NCBI RefSeq assembly: GCF_023734135.1
Contig: NZ_AP025730.1
Span: forward strand, 4,526,001-4,590,000
Source of the DNA: Sphaerotilus microaerophilus
GTDB lineage: Bacteria; Pseudomonadota; Gammaproteobacteria; Burkholderiales; Burkholderiaceae_C
Direction: 5' to 3'
Length of the DNA: 64,000 nt
Below, piece by piece: positions 53,031 to 61,917 of the stretch. Both the position numbers and the translations under genes were made by a program. Position 1 is the stretch's first letter. Each line of letters begins with the position of its first letter. The notes below the pieces were generated by a model that searched no databases, was not told where the DNA came from, and saw only the letters and a program-made list of their open reading frames with translations.

Positions 53031-54427
53031 ACACCATCGACCTCGCTCTGCGCAACCTGCTGCGCAACCGCCGCCGCTCGCTGGCCACGCTGCTGGCGAT
53101 GGTGATCGGCCTGTGCGCCACGCTGCTGTTCGGCGGCTACGCCGGCAACACGATGTACGCGATGGAGACCGGCTACGTACAGCTGCACGGCCACCTGCAG
53201 CTGCAGCGGCGCGACTACTTCCTTTACGGCAGCGGCAACCCGGCGGCCTACGGCATCGCCGACTACCCACGCCTGATCGAGCAGATCCGCCGCGACCCGG
53301 TGCTGGCGCCGCTGCTCACCATGGTGACGCCCAAGCTGCAGCTCGGCGGCATCGCCGGGCACTTCTCGGCCGCGCTGTCCACCAACGTCGCCTCCGTGGG
53401 CGTGATCGCACCGGAGCAGGCCGTGCTGCGCCAGTGGGACGACTACGGCGCGGCCAGCTACACCCCGCCGATGTCGCTGCTGGGCACGCCCGCCGACTCG
53501 GTGGTGATCGGCACCGGCGTGGCGCGCAAGCTCCAGCTCTGCCAGGCGCTGGGCGTGCAGCCCTGCCCGGCGCCCGCCCGCGTGGCCCCAGCCGCCTCGG
53601 GCCCGGCCCTGCCGGAGGACCTCGCGGCGCTGTCTGCCCAGGAGGCCCGACCGGCCGCGGCCAGTGACGTCAACCACGCCACCCGCATCGAGATGCTGGC
53701 CGCCACCGTCCAGGGCGCGCCCAACGTGGTGGACCTGAACGTGGTGAAGGCGGAGAACTTCGGCCTCAAGGAGTTCGACGACAGCTTCACCATCCTGCAC
53801 CTGGCGCAGGCCCAGCGGCTGGTCTACGGCGCGGCCGAGGCGCAGGTCACCGCGATCCAGCTGCAGCTGCATCACACCGCGCAGATGCCAGCGGCGCGCG
53901 CGCGGCTGCAGCAGCTGCTGGACGGCGAGTGGCAGGGGCGCGACCTGGCGGTGGTGGACTTCCAGACCCTGGCGCCGGTGTACGGCCAGACCATCGAGTT
54001 CTTCGACTCGGTGTTCGGCTTCATGGCCACGCTGATCGGCGTGATCGTGCTCTTCACAGTGGGCAACACCATGAGCATGGCGGTGCTGGAGCGCACCACC
54101 GAGATCGGCACGCTGCGCGCCATCGGCCAGCGCCAGAGCGGCATCCGCCGGCTCTTCGTCGCCGAGGGCCTGCTGCTCGGCTTGGCTGGCACGGTGCTCG
54201 GCACGCTGGCCGCGCTGGGGTGGGGCTGGCTGATCAACCGCAGCGGGCTGACCTGGACACCGCCCGGCTACGTCTACGCCTACCCGCTGCAGGTGCGCGT
54301 CTGGGGCGCCTGGTCGATGCTGGCCGGCAGCGCCGCCGGGCTGGTCGCGGTGGCCGGCCTGTCCGCCTGGTGGCCGGCGCGGCGCGCGGCGCGGCTGCAG
54401 ATCGTCGACGCGCTGCGGCATGCCTGA
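53027..54427 (+). CDS. ABC exporter permease, MacB/LolC type
   Basis: A 466-residue permease with one N-terminal membrane helix (SLATLLAMVIGLCATLLFGG), a large periplasmic domain (about 45-320) and three C-terminal helices (VFGFMATLIGVIVLFTVGNT and beyond) with the FtsX-domain motif LERTTEIGTLRAIGQRQSGI. This is the MacB/LolC architecture, in which the periplasmic domain moves with ATP binding to push substrates outward. It overlaps the ATPase gene and is followed by LolA-like and beta-barrel genes. Confidence 0.9.
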   Translation: MNTIDLALRNLLRNRRRSLATLLAMVIGLCATLLFGGYAGNTMYAMETGYVQLHGHLQLQRRDYFLYGSGNPAAYGIADYPRLIEQIRRDPVLAPLLTMVTPKLQLGGIAGHFSAALSTNVASVGVIAPEQAVLRQWDDYGAASYTPPMSLLGTPADSVVIGTGVARKLQLCQALGVQPCPAPARVAPAASGPALPEDLAALSAQEARPAAASDVNHATRIEMLAATVQGAPNVVDLNVVKAENFGLKEFDDSFTILHLAQAQRLVYGAAEAQVTAIQLQLHHTAQMPAARARLQQLLDGEWQGRDLAVVDFQTLAPVYGQTIEFFDSVFGFMATLIGVIVLFTVGNTMSMAVLERTTEIGTLRAIGQRQSGIRRLFVAEGLLLGLAGTVLGTLAALGWGWLINRSGLTWTPPGYVYAYPLQVRVWGAWSMLAGSAAGLVAVAGLSAWWPARRAARLQIVDALRHA

Positions 54428-54436
54428 GGAGATGCC

Positions 54437-55267
54437 ATGACTGCCATGACCATGCTGCCTGCTTCGTCCCTGCCTCGCCGCCACGTCCTGCGCGGGCTCG
54501 CCGTCTGGCCCGTGCTGCCGCTGGCCTCGACCCTGTCGATCGCATTCGCCGCATCCGCCGCACCCAGCGCCCAGGCCATCCTGGCCGCCAGCGATGCGGT
54601 GCGCAATCCGGAGGTCCCGTTCGGCCTGACCAACACCCTCACCGAGTACCGCAACGGCCAGCAGACCGACAGCCTGACGCTGGCGATCGTCGCCAAGGCC
54701 GACCCGGAGCGCGGGCCCTTCCGTAGCCTGGTGCGCTTCGTCGCCCCGGCGCGTGACGCCGGCAAGCTGATGCTCTACGCCGGACGCGACCTCTGGTTCT
54801 TCGACCCCGCCAGCAAGGCCAGCATCCGCCTGTCGCCGCAGCAGCGCCTGCTCGGCCAAGCCTCCAATGGCGACGTGGTGACCGTCAACCTCTCACGCGA
54901 GCACCGCGCCGAATGGGTCGCCGAGGAGGAGATCACCGACGGCGAGCGTCGGCCGCGCCGCTGCCACAAGCTCCGCCTGCAGGCCACGGTGGCCGAGGCC
55001 AGCTACCCGCTCATCGAGCTCTGGGTGGACACGGGGACCAGCCAGCCGCTCAAGGCCCGCTACCTCGCCGCCAGCGGCCAGCTGCTCAAGACGGCCTACT
55101 TCCGCCGCTGGCAGCGCCAGCTCGGCCAGGAGCGCCCGACCGAGACGGTGATCATCGACGGCCTCGACCCCGGCTGGGTCACGGTGATGCGCTACACGGA
55201 CTGGGTGCAGCGCGAAGTGCCGGATGCCTGGCTGCAGCGCGAGTTCCTCCCTCAATTCAAACCGTGA
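54437..55267 (+). CDS. LolA-like periplasmic lipoprotein-sorting protein
   Basis: A 276-residue exported protein. The signal segment is LRGLAVWPVLPLASTLSIAF; a twin-Arg pair (RRHVLRGL) precedes it. The mature part is a half-open beta-barrel of the outer-membrane lipoprotein-sorting type: TLTEYRNGQQTDSLTLAIVA, DLWFFDPASKASIRLSPQQR and TEEVIIDGLDP-like end (TVIIDGLDPGWVTVMRYTDW). Such proteins accept hydrophobic cargo from MacB/LolC-type permeases. It lies 9 bp after the permease gene and overlaps the next gene by GTGA. Confidence 0.82.
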   Translation: MTAMTMLPASSLPRRHVLRGLAVWPVLPLASTLSIAFAASAAPSAQAILAASDAVRNPEVPFGLTNTLTEYRNGQQTDSLTLAIVAKADPERGPFRSLVRFVAPARDAGKLMLYAGRDLWFFDPASKASIRLSPQQRLLGQASNGDVVTVNLSREHRAEWVAEEEITDGERRPRRCHKLRLQATVAEASYPLIELWVDTGTSQPLKARYLAASGQLLKTAYFRRWQRQLGQERPTETVIIDGLDPGWVTVMRYTDWVQREVPDAWLQREFLPQFKP

Positions 55268-56583
55268 GGCCGCCCCTGATCCTCACGCCGCGGCTGCGCG
55301 CTCTGCTGCTCGCGGCTCTCGCTGGGTGGGGCTCGGCAGCCACCGCGCAGACCGATGCCCCCAGCGACCTCGACGCCCTGCAGCTCGCCGATCGCACGCC
55401 TGCGCCCGCCGCGGCCCCGGCGCGCGATTGGCAGGGCCACATCGAAGCGGCGGCCGGCCAGGCCCGGCGGGCGACCTGGGCGGGCGGCGGGACATTGGGC
55501 ACCCAGCGCCTGAGCCTGGCCCTGCAGCTCGACACTGCGCTGGCGCCCGGCTGGCGCTTCGTGGCCGCCAACCGGCTCGACCTGGATTGGCCGGCGCAGC
55601 CAGGCAAGGAGCAGAACGCCCTCCACACCCTGCAGGAGGCCTACGCCAGCGGGCAGATCGATGCAGCGCAGACCCTCGACCTCGGCCGCGTGCGCGCCCA
55701 CTTCGGCGTGGCCACCGGCTACAACCCCACCGATGTGTTCCGCGCCGGTTCGCTGCGATCGCAGGTCTCGGCCGACCCGAACAGCCTGAAGCGCAACCGG
55801 CAGGGCGCCGTGATGCTGCGCGGCCGCCACCTCGGCGATGCCGGCGCGATGACCTGGGTACTCTCGCCGCGCCTGTCGGCCCACCCGCAACCCAGCGACG
55901 CGCCCTTCTCGCTCGACACCGGCGCCAGCAACGCCCGCCACCGCGCGCTGCTGGCCTGGAGCCCCAACCTCGACGGCCACTGGAAGGAGCGCTTCAGCGC
56001 TCAGGCCCTGCTGCTCGCGCAGGAAGGCCAGGCCCCGCAGGCCGGACTGAACCTGTCGGCCCTGCTCGGCGACGCCACCACCGCCTTCGCCGAATGGACC
56101 GGCGGGCGCAGCCGCAGCCAGCTCGCCCAGGCGCTGGGTGCGTCGGAAACGCCGCGCTTCCACCAGCGCCTGAGCAGCGGACTGACCTGGACGTCGCCGC
56201 ACAAGCTCTCGCTGACGCTGGAGATCGCACACAACCGCGCCGCGCCCACTGCTACCGCCTGGCAGGCGCTGCAGCAGGGATCCCCCCTCGCCTACGCCGC
56301 CTACCGCGGCTGGACGGCCAACGCCCAGGAGCTGACCACCCGTCGGCTCTGGGCCGTCTACGCGAGCTGGCCGGATGCCCTCGCCCAGCACCTCGACCTG
56401 AGCGCCATGCTGCGCGTCAACCCCGACGACCGCAGCCGCCTGCACTGGCTGGAACTGCGCCGGCACGGCGAGCGCGTCGACCTCGCCCTGCAATGGCAGC
56501 GCGCCAGCGGCACGCCGCTGAGCGACTTTGCCGCCGCGACTCGGTCACAGGTCTGGCAACTGAGCCTGCGGCGCTACCTGTGA
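55264..56583 (+). CDS. Predicted outer-membrane beta-barrel protein of the export operon
   Basis: A 439-residue protein starting with GTG (55264) in the stop codon of the previous gene. A signal peptide (LRALLLAALAGWGSAATAQ) is followed by alternating polar/apolar strands typical of a beta-barrel, such as GWRFVAANRLDLDWPA and VRAHFGVATGYNPTDVF, ending in WQLSLRRYL. The C-terminal aromatic/hydrophobic residue fits outer-membrane assembly. As the last gene of the ATPase-permease-LolA-like operon it is probably the outer-membrane receiver of the exported cargo. The cargo is unknown. Confidence 0.78.
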   Translation: MRPPLILTPRLRALLLAALAGWGSAATAQTDAPSDLDALQLADRTPAPAAAPARDWQGHIEAAAGQARRATWAGGGTLGTQRLSLALQLDTALAPGWRFVAANRLDLDWPAQPGKEQNALHTLQEAYASGQIDAAQTLDLGRVRAHFGVATGYNPTDVFRAGSLRSQVSADPNSLKRNRQGAVMLRGRHLGDAGAMTWVLSPRLSAHPQPSDAPFSLDTGASNARHRALLAWSPNLDGHWKERFSAQALLLAQEGQAPQAGLNLSALLGDATTAFAEWTGGRSRSQLAQALGASETPRFHQRLSSGLTWTSPHKLSLTLEIAHNRAAPTATAWQALQQGSPLAYAAYRGWTANAQELTTRRLWAVYASWPDALAQHLDLSAMLRVNPDDRSRLHWLELRRHGERVDLALQWQRASGTPLSDFAAATRSQVWQLSLRRYL

Positions 56584-56602
56584 CGCCCTTCGCCGCCGAC
56601 GC

Positions 56603-58111
56603 TCAGGCCTTTGCTGCCTGAGCCGCCTTCGCCGCCTCCAGCTGTGCGATCCCATTGGCCAGCGCCTCGCGCGACAGGCCCTTGATGCCGGCGTTGCCTG
56701 CCAGCCCCTGCAGGGATTGCAGGAAGGTGTCGAGCTGCCAGCCCTGCACGCTGGCGCGGATGCCGGCGTCGACGGCGTCCGTGAAACCCGCCACATCGCC
56801 TTGGTAGAGCGCGATCTCGGCCAGATCGAAGAAGCACCAAGGCGTGTCGGCCGGCGGCTCGGCCTGGGTCTGGCCCAGCCGCAGCTGGCGGGCCTTGGCG
56901 AGCGAGGCCTGCACGGCGGGCACGGTCAGGTCAAGCCCGCCGTCGGCCTGGGCCTGCAGGCGCAAGGCGTTGAGCAGCGGGTAGGGATGGTCGTCGGAAA
57001 TCTGCGCCGCGCGGCGATACATCGCCAGCGCCTGGGCGCTGTCCTTGCGCACGTTCTTCATCACGCCGCCGAGCGAGGACCAGGTGTCGAAGTCCTCCTG
57101 GTTCAGGTCGCGCGCACGGGTGAGCGAAGCCACGCCATCGGGCAGCCAGAGGGGCCGCTTGTCGGCCTTGAAGGCACGGGCGATCAGGCCTTCGACCACG
57201 CCCTTTTCCTTCCAGGCCTCGGCGTAGCTGGGCGCCAGCTTGGTGAGCGTCACGAACTCCTCCAGCGCCTCGTGCATGCGCCCCTGGCGCTTGAGGATCA
57301 GCCCCAGGCGCATGCGGGCGATGAGGTTCATCGGGGCGAAGCGAAGCGCGCCCCAGTAGTGCATGCCAGCCTGCGCGAGGTCGTTGAAGCGCAGCGCGTC
57401 CTCGGCATCGCGCATGAAGCGCTCCACCTCCTGGCGACGCCAGTCGTCGGCGCTCGGGCCGGGGGCCGGCTCGGGTGTACCGGCCGTTGCCACGGCAGAT
57501 GCCGATGCGGGAGCCGGCACCGCGCCGGTCGCCCGGCCACCGCTGCCACCGCTGCCACCACCGCCATACTGCGCCCGCAGCGCCAGCCGCACGGGGCTGT
57601 CGAGGCGGTTGCGCTTGAGCGAGTCGCCCAGCACCTTGCCGATGAAGTCGCGCGACGCCTCCTGCTGCGGCGCCGCATCGTCGTACTCGAAGACCTTGAT
57701 CGTCGTGATGTCGAAGGGGATCGCGTGCCCCTTCTGCCGGAACAGCACCGTGCCCGACTCCTGCGAGCTGTGGCGCACGCCGATCTCGTAGAACACGTTC
57801 GGGTTGAAGCCGCTGATGTCCGCAAAGGCCATGCGGCTGTACATGATGTACTCGAACATCTCCTGGTTGATGGAGCCCGAGAAGGCGTCCATGTCGGTGC
57901 GCGCGGCGATCAGCTTCTTGCCCTCAGGCGTCTGGGTCGACTCGATCGCCGGCTCGAAGACCTCCTTGTACAGCGCGGTGAAGTCGACCTCCCGGTCACC
58001 CACCTTCTTCTTGCCGAAGGGCATGATGACAAAGCAGGTGCGCTCCAGCTCCTGCATGCGGTCGGCCGGCAGCGGCGATTGGCGGTCGTCGCTGGAAGTG
58101 GATGTGCTCAT
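56603..58111 (-). CDS. Deoxyribosyltransferase-like effector domain fused to TPR region
   Basis: A 502-residue cytoplasmic protein. The N-terminal domain (about 20-170) has CFVIMPFGKKKVGDREVDFT, ARTDMDAFSGSINQEMFEYI and FADISGFNPNVFYEIGVRHS, the pattern of nucleoside 2-deoxyribosyltransferase/TIR-like Rossmannoid domains found in bacterial conflict proteins and in the TRAF-binding region of MAP3K-type kinases. A Gly/Ala/Pro linker (about 195-235) leads to five or more TPR-like helical repeats (about 240-500). A strong AGGAGGG site precedes the ATG. It follows the rhodanese gene on the same strand and has an inverted repeat between promoter and start. A nucleotide-based effector with a TPR sensor is plausible; the reaction is unknown. 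Confidence 0.78.
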   Translation of the reverse strand: MSTSTSSDDRQSPLPADRMQELERTCFVIMPFGKKKVGDREVDFTALYKEVFEPAIESTQTPEGKKLIAARTDMDAFSGSINQEMFEYIMYSRMAFADISGFNPNVFYEIGVRHSSQESGTVLFRQKGHAIPFDITTIKVFEYDDAAPQQEASRDFIGKVLGDSLKRNRLDSPVRLALRAQYGGGGSGGSGGRATGAVPAPASASAVATAGTPEPAPGPSADDWRRQEVERFMRDAEDALRFNDLAQAGMHYWGALRFAPMNLIARMRLGLILKRQGRMHEALEEFVTLTKLAPSYAEAWKEKGVVEGLIARAFKADKRPLWLPDGVASLTRARDLNQEDFDTWSSLGGVMKNVRKDSAQALAMYRRAAQISDDHPYPLLNALRLQAQADGGLDLTVPAVQASLAKARQLRLGQTQAEPPADTPWCFFDLAEIALYQGDVAGFTDAVDAGIRASVQGWQLDTFLQSLQGLAGNAGIKGLSREALANGIAQLEAAKAAQAAKA

Positions 58112-58144
58112 GCGGACCCTCCTGGAATGTCGGAGACGAAGCGC

Positions 58145-58167
58145 CCGGTTCGATCTGAAAGAACCGG
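58145..58167. promoter_or_regulatory. Inverted repeat, possible operator
   Basis: CCGGTTC and GAACCGG, 7-bp perfect arms separated by 9 bp, lie 34-56 bp upstream of the deoxyribosyltransferase-like gene. A possible -35 (TTGACG) lies further upstream on the same strand, near 58200. The symmetry and position suit a repressor site; a short RNA hairpin is an alternative. Confidence 0.45.
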
Positions 58168-58219
58168 TCTGCAATGCATCTTCGACCCCTCCCGGGGCCG
58201 CGTCAATCGGCGCCTGAAG

Positions 58220-58717
58220 CTACCTGGGGCGCCGTTGGTCCGGCCGCACCCGGGCCGCGAGGCGTTGCTCGGCCTCGTCGCCATCCACCGGCGCACCGCT
58301 GCCATCCACCACCGGCTGGTCGAAGTCGTTCCAGCCGCGCATCCCGGTGGCCAGCGACACCACCCGGCTGAAACCCAGCTGCTGCAGCACATCACCCGCG
58401 AGCAGCGAGCGGTTGCCGGAGCGGCAGACCACCACCACCTCCTGGTCCCGGGCCGCGGCGAGCGCGGGCTCGGTCTCGTCGTAGTCCCACTCGCAGGCCT
58501 GCTCCAGTACCCCGCGCGGCACATTGACCGCACCAGCGATGCGCGCTGCGGCGAACTCCGCCGGCTCGCGCACGTCCACCAGCAGCGGCGCCGGGCCGGG
58601 CTGCTGCAGCCGCGCCGCCAGGTCCCAGGGCTTGATCTCGCGCACGCGGGTGCGGGCGTCGGCAAGCAGGTCGGCGTAGCGGCGGGGCGGCTGCTCGTCG
58701 TTTGTCGTCATCGTCAT
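58220..58717 (-). CDS. Rhodanese-domain protein
   Basis: A 165-residue single-domain rhodanese. The entry VREIKPWDLAARL is followed by LLVDVREPAEFAAARIAGAV, the active loop VVVVCRSGNRSLLAG (catalytic Cys, CRSGNR) and the exit RVVSLATGMRGWND. It transfers sulfane sulfur to cyanide or a thiol acceptor, or serves as a persulfide carrier. Two ATGs are close (58717, 58711); 58717 has GGAG at best spacing. It lies 25 bp after the PEBP gene on the same strand; the sulfide dehydrogenase genes are 40 kb away. Confidence 0.88.
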   Translation of the reverse strand: MTMTTNDEQPPRRYADLLADARTRVREIKPWDLAARLQQPGPAPLLVDVREPAEFAAARIAGAVNVPRGVLEQACEWDYDETEPALAAARDQEVVVVCRSGNRSLLAGDVLQQLGFSRVVSLATGMRGWNDFDQPVVDGSGAPVDGDEAEQRLAARVRPDQRRPR

Positions 58718-58742
58718 GGCACCACTCCAGCCCGCATGTCGT

Positions 58743-59378
58743 TCAGCGCCCGTAGTAGGCCGTGAACGACGCCTTGCCCAGCAGCCCGGCACCCAGCCCC
58801 TTGTTCAGCACAAAGCCGTGCAGCGCCGCCGAGCCCGTCTTCGGGATGCCCGCCGCGGCGTGCAGGTTGTCCACGCCCAGCGCGAAGACGGTGAAGACAT
58901 AGCGGTGAGGCTTGTCCCCCACCGGCGGACAGGGGCCGCCCCAGTTGCCGTTGGCGCCGGTGGCGCCGGTATCGAAGAAATCGCTGTGGCCGCCGTTCGC
59001 CCCCGCCGGCAGACCGGCCGGTGCATTGCCCGCGCCGCGCGCCAACGAGGTGACGTTGGCCGGGATGTTGTAGACCGCCCAGTGCCAGAAGCCGCTGCCG
59101 GTGGGCGCGTCGGGGTCGTACACCTGCACCGCAAACGACTTCGTGCCCGCCGGCACGTTCGACCAGACCAGCGCCGGCGACAGGTTCTGTCCCTTGCAGC
59201 CAAAGCCGTTGAGCACGTAGGCGTTGTCGATCGTGCTGCCAGCGGCGATGTCCGGGCTGCTGAGCGTGAAGGCCGCCGCGCCGCCCACCGAGGGCGTGCC
59301 GGCGCAGCCCGCCATCAGCGCGGCAGCCGCCAGGCCGCAGGCCGCGGCGGTCGAACGAAGCAGGGGCAGTGGGTTCAT
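58743..59378 (-). CDS. Exported YbhB/YbcL-type PEBP protein
   Basis: A 211-residue phosphatidylethanolamine-binding-like protein. The signal has a lipobox-like end (ACGLAAAALMAGCAGT), suggesting a lipoprotein. The PEBP core holds GKGQNLSPALVW-type (CKGQNLSPALVWSNVP), VYDPDAPTGSGFWHWAVYNI and PVGDKPHRYVFTVFAL, forming the anion-binding pocket (DPDxP, GxHR/HRY). It is periplasmic; the ligand is unknown in bacteria. GGAGG precedes the ATG. It is divergent from the TPR-TIR operon. Confidence 0.88.
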   Translation of the reverse strand: MNPLPLLRSTAAACGLAAAALMAGCAGTPSVGGAAAFTLSSPDIAAGSTIDNAYVLNGFGCKGQNLSPALVWSNVPAGTKSFAVQVYDPDAPTGSGFWHWAVYNIPANVTSLARGAGNAPAGLPAGANGGHSDFFDTGATGANGNWGGPCPPVGDKPHRYVFTVFALGVDNLHAAAGIPKTGSAALHGFVLNKGLGAGLLGKASFTAYYGR

Positions 59379-59538
59379 GGGGAGATCCTCCAGAAAGTGA
59401 GCCGCACGATCCAGGCACCGGCCACGCCGGCGGATCGGACGTTTCAATCTTGCCAAAGGCGGCGGGTTCGGCCAGTGCACGCAAACCCGGGGCGGAGCCG
59501 ATTCAGCGGCGGTCGATCGGTGGCCGTGAAAGCCACCG

Positions 59539-59552
59539 TTCTGCGCTATCTT
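59539..59552 (+). promoter_or_regulatory. Promoter-like element TTCTGCGCTATCTT
   Basis: This 14-mer lies 68 bp upstream of the TPR-TIR operon and is repeated exactly at 62943-62956 before the VapBC operon. It contains a candidate -10 box TATCTT. Confidence 0.5.
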
Positions 59553-59619
59553 CCATTTTCAGGCAATCAGTCAGGCCGCAGGGTGCGGCTGAGCGGCTGC
59601 GCTGCACGAGGGGATGGCG

Positions 59620-61908
59620 ATGACAAACCACTGGAGGGAGGCGCCCAAGGGGCGCCAGGGCACGTCGAGCAGGGGCTGGCCGATGCTGGCCGCGCTGGGG
59701 TTGGCACTGGCATCGCCAACAGCGTGGCCCGCCGCGCCGCCCGCCAACCCCGCGGTGTTGACCGCCGCCTCCGCCGACCTCGACGCCAAAGCCACCGAAC
59801 TTGTCCAGCGCCTGGTGCTCGACCGCGCTGCTTCGCTGGCCCGGGCGCAGCGCAAGGCCGACGAGCGCGAGCAGGACCTGCTCGACCAACTCGAACGCAA
59901 GGACCGCCAGCTGCGCCGCAGCCTGGCCGCCGCCCAGGCCGGATCCACCCAGATGGCTCAGCTGCGCACCGAGCTGGCCGGTGTCACCGCCGAGCGGGAA
60001 CGCCTGGTGACCGAGCTGACCGGCCGCGACCGCGCCTTCCAGGCCGAACTGGCCGAGTACCGCCGCCTAGTCGCCGAGCTGGCCAACTCCCCCAACCCCG
60101 AGCGCCGCGCCGCGCTGGAGCGCTACGCCGACGGCGACCGCAGCGGCGCCTTCGCCACGCTGAAGGAACTCACCCGCATCGAAGAAGCGGCCGGCGAAAA
60201 GGCCGTGAAGCTGCGCGCCGCCGCCCGCCACCGCGAGCAGGCCGCCCTCGCCGCCGACATGAAGGACCGCGCCGACCCGGGCGTCACCACGCTGACGGTG
60301 CTGGAGGAATGGGAAGCGGCCGCCGAGCGCGACCCGGCGCATTTCGAGACCTGGATCTACCTCACCCGGCTGCGGCAGGAAGCGGGCCGCACCCAGCCGG
60401 CGCTCGAGTCCGCCCAGCGCGCACGCGCCGCAGCCACCACCGACCGCGAGCGCGCCTGGGCAGCCTCTGATCTGGGCAACATCCAGCAAGCCGCTGGCGA
60501 CCTGGCCGGCGCGCGCACCAGCTACGCCGAAAGCCTGCAGATTCGCCAACGCCGGGCCGCCGACAATCCCAGCTCGGAAGTGGCCCAGCGCGACGTCTCG
60601 CTCAGCTTGAAGGAACTCGCCGACGTGCAGCAGGCCGCCGGCGACCTGGCCGGCGCGCGTGCCAGTTGCATCGAGAGCCTGCGGATCAGCCAGCGCCTGG
60701 CCGCCGATAACCCCAGCTCAACCGAGGCTCGCCGCGACGTTTCGGTCAGTCTGAGCATGCTCGGCAACCTCCAGCAAGCCGCCGGCGACCTAGCCGGCGC
60801 GCACGCCAGCTACACCGAAAGCCACCAGATCCTTCAGCGTCTGGCCGCCGACAAACCTAGCTCAGCCCAGGCCCGGCGCGACCTCTCGGTCAGTTTGATG
60901 AAGATCGGCGACGTACAACAAGCTGCCGGCGACTTGTCGGGCGCGCGCGCCCACTATGCCGAATGCCTCCAGATCGACCGGCGCCTAGCCTCCGACGACC
61001 CCGGGTCGGCGTGGGCCCAGAGCGCCGTCTCGGTCAGCCTGGAAAGGCTCGGCGACGTGCAACAAGTCGCCGGCGACCTGGCCGGCGCGCGCGCCAGTTA
61101 CATCGAGAGCCTGCAGATCCGCCAGCGCCTGGTCGCCGACAACCCCAGCTCGGCCGAGGCCCAGCGCGCCGTCTCGGTCAGCCTGGACAGGCTGGGCGAG
61201 GTGCAGCAAACCGCCGGTGATCTGGCCGCCGCGCGCACCAGCTACGCCGAAAGCCTGCAGATCCGCCAGCGCCTGGCCGCCGACAACCCCAGCTCGGCCG
61301 AGGCAAATCGCGACATCTCGGTCAGCCTAAACAATATCGGCAACATGCAGAGAATTGCCGGCGACTTGGCCGGCGCGCGCGCCAGCTACGCCGAAAGCCT
61401 CCAGATCCGCCAGCGCCTGGCCGCCGACAACCCCAGCTCGGCCGAGGCACGACGCGACGTCTCGTTCAGCCTGGAGAATCTCGGCGACGTGCAGCAAGCC
61501 GCCGGTGACCTGGCCGGTGCACGCGCCAGCTACGCCGAAAGCCTGCAGATCCGCCAGCGCCTGGCCGCCGACAACCCCAGCTCGGCCAAAGCTAGGCGCG
61601 ACGTTGCGGCCAGCCTGAACAAGCTTGGCAATGTGCAGCTTGCCTCGGCAGACTTTGCAGGCGCACGCGCCAGTTACACCGAAAGCTTCCAGATCCGCCA
61701 GCGTCTGGCCACTGACAACCCCAGCTCGGCCGAGGCCCGGCGCGAGGTGGTGGCGTCTCTGGTGAAGTTGGCTCTGGTTCCTGGCTCAAGCGTGCGGTGG
61801 AAGGATGCATACCAGGCGATACAAGCGATGAAGAATGACGGCGTCCTCGCACCGAGTGACCAGCAACTCCTGACCACTTTGAAGAAGATGGCCGACGCTG
61901 AGAAGTGA
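59620..61908 (+). CDS. Exported TPR protein with nine 48-residue repeats
   Basis: A 762-residue protein. A signal-like segment (MLAALGLALASPTAWPAAPP) is followed by a coiled coil (about 65-155: RKADEREQDLLDQLERKDRQ) and a helical domain (about 160-280). Then come nine repeats of 48 residues at 60472-61767 with the consensus GDxQQAAGDLAGARASYAES, LQIRQRLAADNPSSAEARRD and VSVSLxxL. These resemble the tetratricopeptide repeats of kinesin-light-chain type. The first ATG is 59614, but 59620 has GAGGGG at correct spacing and is preferred. The downstream TIR membrane gene starts 9 bp after the stop, so the two are coupled. If exported, the coiled coil and TPR domain would lie in the periplasm, where the TIR protein's C-terminal domain could meet them. 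Confidence 0.85.
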   Translation: MTNHWREAPKGRQGTSSRGWPMLAALGLALASPTAWPAAPPANPAVLTAASADLDAKATELVQRLVLDRAASLARAQRKADEREQDLLDQLERKDRQLRRSLAAAQAGSTQMAQLRTELAGVTAERERLVTELTGRDRAFQAELAEYRRLVAELANSPNPERRAALERYADGDRSGAFATLKELTRIEEAAGEKAVKLRAAARHREQAALAADMKDRADPGVTTLTVLEEWEAAAERDPAHFETWIYLTRLRQEAGRTQPALESAQRARAAATTDRERAWAASDLGNIQQAAGDLAGARTSYAESLQIRQRRAADNPSSEVAQRDVSLSLKELADVQQAAGDLAGARASCIESLRISQRLAADNPSSTEARRDVSVSLSMLGNLQQAAGDLAGAHASYTESHQILQRLAADKPSSAQARRDLSVSLMKIGDVQQAAGDLSGARAHYAECLQIDRRLASDDPGSAWAQSAVSVSLERLGDVQQVAGDLAGARASYIESLQIRQRLVADNPSSAEAQRAVSVSLDRLGEVQQTAGDLAAARTSYAESLQIRQRLAADNPSSAEANRDISVSLNNIGNMQRIAGDLAGARASYAESLQIRQRLAADNPSSAEARRDVSFSLENLGDVQQAAGDLAGARASYAESLQIRQRLAADNPSSAKARRDVAASLNKLGNVQLASADFAGARASYTESFQIRQRLATDNPSSAEARREVVASLVKLALVPGSSVRWKDAYQAIQAMKNDGVLAPSDQQLLTTLKKMADAEK
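60472..61767 (+). repeat. Nine tandem 144-bp repeats
   Basis: Nine units of exactly 144 bp encode the 48-residue TPR-like repeats. Units 5 to 8 are the most similar to each other at DNA level, with long identical runs (for instance around 61254-61300, 61392-61440 and 61536-61580), which points to recent duplication or gene conversion. Confidence 0.9.
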
Positions 61909-61917
61909 ATCAGGGAC

